Shown here: positions 58,045 to 64,000 of the stretch, one piece after another
Layout of the letters: every line of letters starts with the position of its first letter
Numbering within the stretch: position 1 is the first letter of the stretch
Assembly: GCF_048128805.1 (NCBI RefSeq)
Contig: NC_136012.1
Coordinates: 11,192,225-11,256,224 of the forward strand
DNA from: Centroberyx gerrardi
Lineage: Eukaryota > Chordata > Actinopteri > Beryciformes > Berycidae
DNA length: 64,000 bases
Reading direction: 5' to 3'
The notes under the pieces: model-generated
The model's input: only the letters and a program-made list of their open reading frames with translations
Told to the model about the DNA's origin: nothing
Databases searched by the model: none
Translations under genes and position numbers: made by a program

Positions 58045-60967
58045 CATTTTGACAGCCAATGACTTAAATTGCTTTCTACTTCAAAGGTTCCTTATGTTTT
58101 AATTTTGCACTATCATTCATTTTCTAAGAGAGGGCGTCACCTTTTTTAGTGATTGCTATCTAATTTTGGAATTAAAGTCTTCATATTTTTCAGCTTGATG
58201 GAACAATAACACTAGTTTTGATTTTGTTGACATTAATCAACGTGAAGTCTCTTAAAAAGACAGGAATTATAAATAAGGAGATTTTAATATAATTACATGA
58301 ACAGCCCCATTTCCATTTCACTGCTGTCACAAAAAATAAAATCTTTTGGTAATTTTTATACTTTTACTGAACAGAAGATTCATGTGGTGCTTTTTAGATC
58401 GAACACGTTTTATAACCCTAGGATTTATGTAAGCCTTTTAAAAACTTTGATATATTTTCAAAAATGCATTTCTGTTAATCTGAAAATAGGGCTTTCTAAA
58501 TTATTGATAACTTTTGACTTTTTGGTGCTGTACATCTAACTTTTTGAAGACAAGTTCTTAACCTGACAACAGCAATTTAACAGTCCCAATAACAAAAAGA
58601 TGATGACGCATGCTTTGTTTGCAGTGACATTTGGTCAGTGGGATGCGTACTCTATGAGCTGTGTACTCTGACGTTAGCGGTGAGTATTACCCAGAGTTAT
58701 CGGTCTCATGGTCTCAGGACCTAATTTTTCTCTGTCTTGGTCTCGGATATCAGTTTCCAATTTCCTATGCCCTGCTTCACTTGTTTGCTTGAAAAGAGTT
58801 TATCAGTTTGATGGTCTGTTTTGACCACCCTCGGTCTTGGTCTTGTCTTTGGGCATTTTCACACCTAGTTCATTTGGAGCCTTTATTTTGGACCCTGGAG
58901 CATTTCCCCCCCAAGTTTGTTTTGTTTGGGCATATATGAAAGCAGCAATCGCACTGGGATGCAGACCAAAACAAGCGGACCAAAACCATCTTGAGAGGGT
59001 GGTCTCAGTCCGCTTCCAAACGAAGTCTGGCGAAGTTCCTTTCTAGTGAGAATGCAATCCGACCCAAAGAACCAAACCAAGCTTACCTGATGCATCTTCT
59101 GAGTAGAAATTGGTGGGTGAATGTCACTGTAGGCGCTCATTAGCGCGCCTTCTATGGAGGTGTCTGGAAACAGCGCGTCTTTGTCAAATCAAATGAAGCA
59201 ACACATTGTTTTCGAGATGCAACCTTGATTCACATTCAAATTGAATATTCTGCTCATGCAGTAAACACTGGTATGCAAACCAGAGAATAACAGCAAAGAA
59301 AATAACCTGTCCTTGCTGGAGCGCCAGCCTATGCTCCATTGTGTTCCTGTGTTTTTTGTTTTGTTTTTTTCGAGGAAATAGAATTCCCACATGAAAATTC
59401 TGACCAATGAGGGACCAGTTTGATCATGCATGGCCTATGTTTACAAATCTTGGTCTGCTTAGAAGTATTGCTATGTGAACAGAAACTGAACCAAGGGTTA
59501 ACTACAACATTGTAACAAATTAGTTGCTGATTCATAACAAAGCAAACAAATTACAGGTGTGAAAACGCCCTTTGTCTCAACTGGGGTGATCTTCACTCCA
59601 ACTTTGATATAACCTCATTCTTTCTGCCGTCCTTTTGATCTTTTATAACTTTCCATATTTCCTAAAATTAATCCTCCTTCAGTTCTCAGCAGAGACCACA
59701 ATCAAGCTAATCCCCAAGATACTGGGTGGTCCTTACCCGGCTCTCCCAGAGCGCTACTCACCTGAGCTTTGCCAACTCCTGAGTGACATATTCAGTAGAG
59801 ACCTTCATGCAAGACCAACAGCCAAGGAGATTCTGGGAAGACCCTTTATTATTAGTTTTCTCTCAAAAAAGGTTTGACTGCCACCTTTCCTGTATTAGTA
59901 TCACAGCTGTAGCCTTTTTTCCCAAGTGTTACAAAATACAACTGAATAGCCATATAAAACACAACTCGATCAACTGACAGCTGAAAATATGAGACTTTTT
60001 GAATATCTACCTATTCCTCTTTCTACCCGTTTGTCCATTAACACTTTCTATGTTTCTTGAATAGAGTAAAGCAACTTTGGAGGAACTTCAGATCAACTTG
60101 GACAGGCTGAGAGAGGTGGCAGACGGTTTGGAGCGTGTGCACCAGGGCACCACCATTGGCAGTCTGACGGGGGGAGTGATCGGGGCAATGGGGGGGATTA
60201 CGTCTATAGTGGGCCTTATTCTGACCCCCTTCACTCTGGGGGCCTCCCTTATTGTTACTGGGGTCGGTATAGGGGTGGCTGCAGCTGGTGGGGCCACTGC
60301 TGGTGTCTCGAACATCACTAATATGGTCAACCAATCCTCTGATCGTAAAGCTATCCGAAGCATCATTAAAGAGTTTGATGAAAAAATTAGCGCTGTGGTT
60401 GTGTGGCTCCAGGAGATCACAGAGGGCTTAGAGAATATCAGGATGAGATGTGAGTCTGCTGACTTTGAGGGCAGCAGTTTCAGTCAAGAAAACCTGGCAA
60501 GGCTTGGCATCAGGGCAGGCAGAGGAGTGGGCGGCATTTCTGAACTGGTCCGACTAGTTCAGGTGATGAACATTGGCAGGGTGGCAGCACAGACAGCCAG
60601 GGCAGTTCGTGTGGCAGAGGTAGTAACAGGTGTGCTTGCTGGTTTATTTGTGGCAGCAGATATCTTCTTCATTGCCATGGATGCTAAGGAGATCCACCAC
60701 ATTAGACAGGCAAAGGCAGCAGTGGGAAAAGACAAAACCTGTTCTAAGGTAGTAGCTGCGGCTGACACCACAATATTAGTGCCCATCTCTGACAGATCTG
60801 CACTAGTGCCGTCCACATCGGAGGCCACGTCTGACCCTCAGGCTGATCCAATCAGATCTGAGATCATGAGATTTGTCCGATCAATCAGGGAGACAGCAAA
60901 GAATTTGCAGGAAGTCTTGGATGAGCTGAAAGGCATCCTCTCAGTTATTCCTTCATTAGAGGACTAG
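49571..60967 (+). CDS. NEK-like pseudokinase-ApoL fusion protein, gene copy 3
   Basis: Nine exons: 49571-49693, 54120-54216, 55964-56067, 56475-56558, 56906-56967, 57084-57185, 58625-58679, 59683-59871, 60065-60967; 572 aa, no frameshift or stop. The kinase-like part is residues 1-272. The beta-3 lysine is Arg (LIREI, residue 35). The loop is HKDLMPK, DFG is GFG, YLAPE and SDIWSVGC are present, and the C-lobe ends RPFIISFLSKK. The Gly loop is absent (ERETENG), so ATP-dependent catalysis is improbable. The ApoL part is residues 273-572. MGSEQS suggests N-myristoylation. Exon 8 is one codon longer than in copy 1. The stop TAG directly follows SLED, as in copy 2. The protein presumably acts at membranes; any role in immunity or cell death is inference. 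This is the best-preserved copy. Confidence 0.87.
50264..50598 (+). mobile_element. tRNA-derived SINE in intron 1 of copy 3
   Basis: Has a B-box-like GGTTCAATCCC (50313-50323) and the conserved body phrase CACTGAGGTGCCCTTGAGCAAGGCCCTTAACCCC, seen in vertebrate V-SINE-type elements. The 3' end carries GAATAAATAAAGGTG and a 22-base poly-A. Not present in introns 1 of copies 1 and 2. Confidence 0.8.
50600..51315. repeat. Inverted repeat pair in intron 1 of copy 3
   Basis: GAGGCAGACAAAACTGCATGTTACCA (about 50618-50643) recurs inverted as GGTAACATGCAATTTTGTCTGCCTCC (about 51277-51302), with neighbouring blocks (GAGGAACCCAAAGCC...AGTCACC and GTGACTGGCTTTGGGGTTCCTC) in matching inverted order. Probably a small DNA transposon of about 0.7 kb. 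Confidence 0.6.
51371..51435 (-). repeat. tRNA-like SINE head
   Basis: On the minus strand GTTAGACTGCAGACTCTCAA is followed by CGGGAGACCCAAGTTTGATTCCCGGCA, with a good B-box/T-arm but no convincing A box or acceptor stem. It fits a tRNA-derived SINE head or tRNA pseudogene, not a working tRNA. Confidence 0.45.
51457..51520. repeat. (GACC)n and (TA)n microsatellites
   Basis: Five ACCG/GACC units at 51457-51476 and a TA run at about 51492-51518. Confidence 0.9.
51521..53600. other. Transposon-derived intron 1 sequence of copy 3, no exon
   Basis: 51660-52340 has phrasing typical of a fish interspersed repeat (ACCAAGTTTAATGACGATTTGTG and similar). 52320-53460 contains blocks present in both orientations: CTATCCAGTCCTTACAAGACATTT near 52480 and its inverse TGTCCTGTAAGGACTGGGTAGG near 53240. 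53380-53460 is the inverse of 62810-62890. No protein recognised. Confidence 0.45.
57331..57530. mobile_element. MITE with long inverted ends in intron 6 of copy 3
   Basis: TGCTGGTTTTCATTCCAACCA at the left and TTGGTTGGAATGAAAACCTGCA at the right lie within an overall palindrome of about 200 bp. The outer parts are GTATTGAACCATGTGCCATG and CATGGCACACATTCAATA. A truncated copy is at the same site in gene copy 2. Confidence 0.75.
57590..57930 (+). mobile_element. LINE 3'-end fragment in intron 6 of copy 3
   Basis: A decayed frame resembles the C-terminus of a LINE polyprotein (…GLQVMKRPA…, akin to the APRLWNxLP box). The 3' region 'CAGCACTTTGTAACTTTGTT', then 'AAGAAAAGTGCTATATAAATA', is a common fish LINE tail. 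Heavily mutated. Confidence 0.55.
58005..58044. repeat. (ATT)n microsatellite
   Basis: About 13 ATT/GTT units. Confidence 0.9.
58851..59570. mobile_element. 720-bp MITE in intron 7 of copy 3
   Basis: The ends GGGCATTTTCACACCT and AGGTGTGAAAACGCCC are inverted with one mismatch. Intron 7 of copy 2 lacks the segment (TTGTCTTAGTCTCGACTGG at about 40445). The internal sequence has no recognised transposase. Confidence 0.75.
60065..60967 (+). other. ApoL-domain exon 9 of copy 3
   Basis: 300 residues: amphipathic lead, hydrophobic Gly-rich hairpin (TTIGSLTGGVIGAMGG, GLILTPFTLGASL), DRKAIRSIIKEFDEK helix, GRGVGGISELVRLVQVMNIG, second hydrophobic helix (VLAGLFVAADIFFIAMDA) and C-terminal coiled helix ending LED. 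It fits ApoL-family length and order. The intron before it falls exactly at the domain border (phase 0), as expected if an ApoL exon was captured by a kinase gene. Confidence 0.88.
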
Positions 60968-60971
60968 AGAG

Positions 60972-61048
60972 GCCATCATGTAACCCGAAGGTTACAGATC
61001 CTTCGATGTGTGCTTCCTTGGTGAAGTGTCCTTGAGAAAGCTATAGGC
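60972..61048 (+). repeat. tRNA-SINE relic after the stop codon of copy 3
   Basis: GTAACCCGAAGGTTACAGATCC, GTGTGCTTCC and AGTGTCCTTGAG match the relics after copies 1 and 2. Here it lies wholly in the 3' UTR. Confidence 0.5.
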
Positions 61049-61089
61049 ACTGCTTCTGGCTTCAGATGCTCAGATGGATATGCAAAGAA

Positions 61090-61095
61090 AATAAA
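61090..61095 (+). terminator. Candidate polyadenylation signal, copy 3
   Basis: AATAAA 123 bp after the stop codon. Copies 1 and 2 read AAACAAATT at this position, so their 3' processing may differ. Confidence 0.4.
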
Positions 61096-61297
61096 TTTTA
61101 ATGTGTGACTGATTGCTGTAAATGCCTAAATAATACAAAGTTTGCAAGATTTTTCTGCCTTTATATTCATGTATTTACATTGATATTTCTCTTTTTTGTA
61201 TTAAATATGACCACTCCATATCAAAATATACAGTTTTTATTAGTGAAATCAATCTAAAAAAAGATTAAAATAAATCAATGTAATTAATATAAATCAT

Positions 61298-61872
61298 TAC
61301 CGTAAATCCTCTAATATTGGCCCGGGCCTTTATTTACATCAACTGCAGAGGGTACCAGGCCTTTATTGGAAGCAGGCTTATATTAGAGACAGGCCTTTAT
61401 TTCTAATTCCCTCTGTTTGATAAGTATATTTGCTCATATTTTAGTACGAAGCCTCCTTGTTTTCTGATCTGCTTCTGTTGGGGTTCTTTAGGTAGCCGTT
61501 CTTTTGTTACTGCAATGCATTACGATAAGTACGGTAATCGACGACGGCATGCTCCAGAGACTTCCGCCGGCCGAGCCATCTTGTGGCACTTGTACATTAC
61601 TACAAACTACAGTTACAAACAGGCACCAGGAGTTTACCGGTATCCACCGTTGTTTGCATGTAAGCTGAAGCTAACTGAAGCTAAGAATAGAATCTATACA
61701 GTAATATCATATCGCCGTTGGAGGTTTCGGCGCGCCGAGGGCTAGTCTTGTTTCCTTTGTTTTTTTCCCCGGCCTGTATTTGAGGCCGGGCTTTATTTGT
61801 TCGTGTCGACCACGCCCCCGGCCATTATCGGATTTTAATTGACTACAGGCCACTATTAGAGGATTTACGGTA
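61298..61872. mobile_element. Inverted-end DNA transposon in the 3' flank of copy 3
   Basis: TTACCGTAAATCCTCTAATA at the left and TATTAGAGGATTTACGGTAA at the right are exact inverses. The flank of copy 2 (ATTATTACTTACCAATAAATAC, about 42137) shows the empty site. The internal 76-residue frame (61515-61745) has no recognised domain. Confidence 0.8.
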
Positions 61873-62726
61873 ATTACCAATAAATACGTGAATAATGAAT
61901 TGAAGTTGAACTGTGTTAACCACAGGGTCACTCTTCACATACTTGTTTCATACACTGAATCATTATGCCATTAATACCTATTTGTAGTTACATATCCTCT
62001 TGTATTTTATCTTTTGTACTTGATCAGATTTTTCATAAATGACAACTTAATCCATTATATTACTCATTAAAAAAAGATTGATTATTCATTTAAATATCTC
62101 CTGATGTGTTGTCATCTTTATTGCAACAGTGCAACTTTTTCTTGCTGCTTTAATCTGTTTCACCATGCTGGCAACTTGAAAATAGTTGCCTGATATCCAT
62201 TTTCTGTAACCAAAAAAACTCGGACAATATTGACCATTGTCAACAGTTGGCTGCAGGTGAAGTCATCGGCCATCGAATGCCAATCTCATACAGTATTGGC
62301 ACAGACAACAGGCACGCAGTTTAAATCTGACAATAGTACTACAATATTGTTGCTAGCAATCTGAACACAGAGGTTATGTCTTGTTTTTTTTTTTTTGTTG
62401 GTATATTCACGTACATGTGAATATACTCTACCAGTATTTGACCTCTTCAATCAGTATTTCAGTCTCTCCCCCCTCAATTTTCCATTGCGTGCAGTCGGCC
62501 AACTAAGACAGACCAATTCAATCAATTAAAAGATTTTTTTTTGACTGGATATAATTATGCAACTATTAAATCTTAATTAAATGATAATTCTAGTCGTGTA
62601 TAGATTATATCAACAGGCAACCAATTAAAATATATTTTCTTTTTCTGCCTACAGTATTGATTGTGTCTGTTCTAGTAAATGTTGTAAAAGCGGTATGACT
62701 TTAACATACGGTGCTGAAAGAACAGG

Positions 62727-62935
62727 GTAGCTGCCGGATATTGCAAGACAAATGCGAGTACCGTCAATAGAACGTGCAGAAGTTACCTGTTGGTTAGTGC
62801 GCATTAGTCAGAGTTAGACAGTAGTTACAGTTACATCTCCCAGGAGGTATCATTCAGTTTCTTTTATTATTATCAGTACCGACCTTACGACCCATTGACG
62901 GTACTCGCATTCATCTTGCAATATCCAACAGCTAC
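62727..62935. mobile_element. MITE of about 209 bp in the 3' flank of copy 3
   Basis: GTAGCTGCCGGATATTGCAA with AATGCGAGTACCGTCAAT at the left pairs with ATTGACGGTACTCGCATT and TTGCAATATCCAACAGCTAC at the right. The whole inserted stretch from 62691 is bounded by TGTAAAAG (62683-62690 and 62936-62943), an apparent 8-bp target duplication. The internal part is the inverse of about 53380-53460. Confidence 0.7.
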
Positions 62936-63019
62936 TGTAAAAGCAACTAGATGTCTCTGTTTCAGCTCTTTGCCACTGAAAACTGTACTGTGTCCCATAT
63001 CAAGCCATGTATAGCTGGC

Positions 63020-63310
63020 AGAATGCCTTCAGAAAGGATTTAGCTCCCTTGATTTTTTCCTCATTTTGTGGTGTTGCAGCCTTAATTCAAATTGGATTAA
63101 ATGGAGATTTTTTGTCAACTGTCTACACAAAATAACCCTAACCCCATAATGAAAAAATGTTTACAAATTTAGTTTGTAATTTTATTGAAAATTAAATACA
63201 GAAATATTTAATTTAAATAAGTAGTCAACCTTCTGAGTAAATACTTTGTCGAAGCACCTTTGGCAGTAATTATAGCCTTGAGTCTTCTTGGATACGTCTA
63301 TCAGCTTGGC
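63020..63310. mobile_element. Tc1-type transposon relic
   Basis: CCTTCAGAAAGGATTTAGCTCC, CAAAATAACCCTAACCCCATAATGA and AAATACTTTGTCGAAGCACC follow the same Tc1-like family as 17640-17890. No open frame. Confidence 0.65.
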
Positions 63311-63810
63311 ACACCTGCGACCTCATTTATAAAACTGTACGTAGAATAAAAAGTTACATATGTACAAAGGAGTAAAAGTGTGGATGCCAAAAAATTATAT
63401 TTATAAAATTGTATGTACGCTATCCGTCATGCAAGTTTTCCGCTATAAATCTCAAACAACTTGTATTTTTGCATTTCCATTTTATTATGTTTGCTTTTAT
63501 TATCACATTCTCTCCCCTTAATTGTTTTCCATCAGCTTCTTACACACATTCTCTACACATTACCCTCCCTGACCCATTTCCAGATCCTTCATTTTAATAG
63601 TTTTGTCTTCTTTATATGCACATCATCCTGTTTACACTGCTCATGGGTTACAATGACCTGAGGTTTCTACCGAAAACCAAAAGTGAAAGTAGTAAGATGT
63701 TTACATATGCTACTGTGACGCACACTGAATGTATGGTCACATATTTGTTTGTGTATATTGTTTTTTTGGCTGGACCGCAACAGCGGGCCCAGCCCTATAA
63801 ACACGAATGT
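63311..63810 (+). other. Distal flank of unit 3
   Basis: 63395-63710 corresponds to 42985-43255 and 19230-19520. No gene recognised. Confidence 0.5.
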
Positions 63811-63814
63811 CTGT

Positions 63815-63860
63815 CACTCACTGACTGACTGACTGACTGACTAACTGACTGACTGAGTGA
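63815..63860. repeat. (GACT)n microsatellite
   Basis: About ten GACT units with one variant. Confidence 0.9.
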
Positions 63861-64000
63861 TGAAGTTACACTATTGGTCGGCCGTGGCACGTGGCACATC
63901 ATAGGCTTACAGAGCCAGAAATTTTAATTTCGTTTTCTCCTCCATCTTGTTTCTCTGTGAGATCGGGAGCCCGTTTCTCCCATAGACATATATACGTAGA

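Noticed and set aside
61515..61745. 76-codon plus-strand frame as a small gene
   Set aside because: Lies wholly inside an inverted-end transposon absent from the other units and has no recognised domain.

Overview
The window is vertebrate nuclear DNA and almost certainly comes from a ray-finned fish. The evidence is long AT-rich introns with GT-AG boundaries, abundant (CA)n/(GT)n microsatellites, many palindromic MITE-like elements, Tc1-type and tRNA-SINE relics, DIRS-type tyrosine-recombinase retroelements and a retrovirus-like LTR element. There are no bacterial operons, and nearly all of the small open reading frames are noise.

The only host genes I can support are three tandem plus-strand copies of one nine-exon gene. 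Copy 1 spans 8810-16886, copy 2 spans 29512-41798 and copy 3 spans 49571-60967. Exons 1-8 encode a NEK-like protein-kinase domain and exon 9 encodes a complete apolipoprotein-L-like (ApoL) domain with glycine-rich hydrophobic segments. Intron phases match between copies, so the fusion is encoded by the gene structure itself and is not a chance read-through. The kinase part is degenerate: the glycine loop is gone, the DFG motif is GFG in every copy, the catalytic-loop lysine is Met, and the beta-3 lysine is Arg in copies 2 and 3. It is therefore probably a pseudokinase. The N-terminus (MGSEQS) looks like a myristoylation site. A membrane-anchored pseudokinase coupled to a membrane-inserting domain recalls MLKL in overall logic; that comparison is my inference.

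Copies 1 (604 aa) and 3 (572 aa) read through intact. Copy 2 is a pseudogene. Its catalytic-loop exon 4 has been replaced by a DIRS retroelement, exon 8 has lost its first 13-14 codons, and exon 9 has a one-base deletion in a G run that gives an early stop. Copy 1 has lost the stop codon used by the other two and reads 27 codons into an old SINE.

Layout: 1-8750 is intergenic, with microsatellites and GC-rich TE-like segments. 8755-16886 is gene copy 1. 16887-19722 is its 3' flank. 19723-25946 is a minus-strand LTR element (endogenous-retrovirus-like) with identical-looking LTRs, an intact gag, a broken pol, and no integrase or env. 25947-29458 holds a 1.4-kb inverted-repeat element and the 5' flank of unit 2. 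29459-41798 is pseudogene copy 2, carrying DIRS element 1 (33470-37055). 41799-47813 is its flank and DIRS element 2. 47814-49570 is the 5' flank of unit 3. 49571-60967 is gene copy 3. 60968-64000 is its flank, with further MITEs. Shared flanks show that segments of roughly 12-16 kb were duplicated together. Insertions shared by copies 2 and 3 but absent from copy 1 suggest that the 2/3 split is the younger one.
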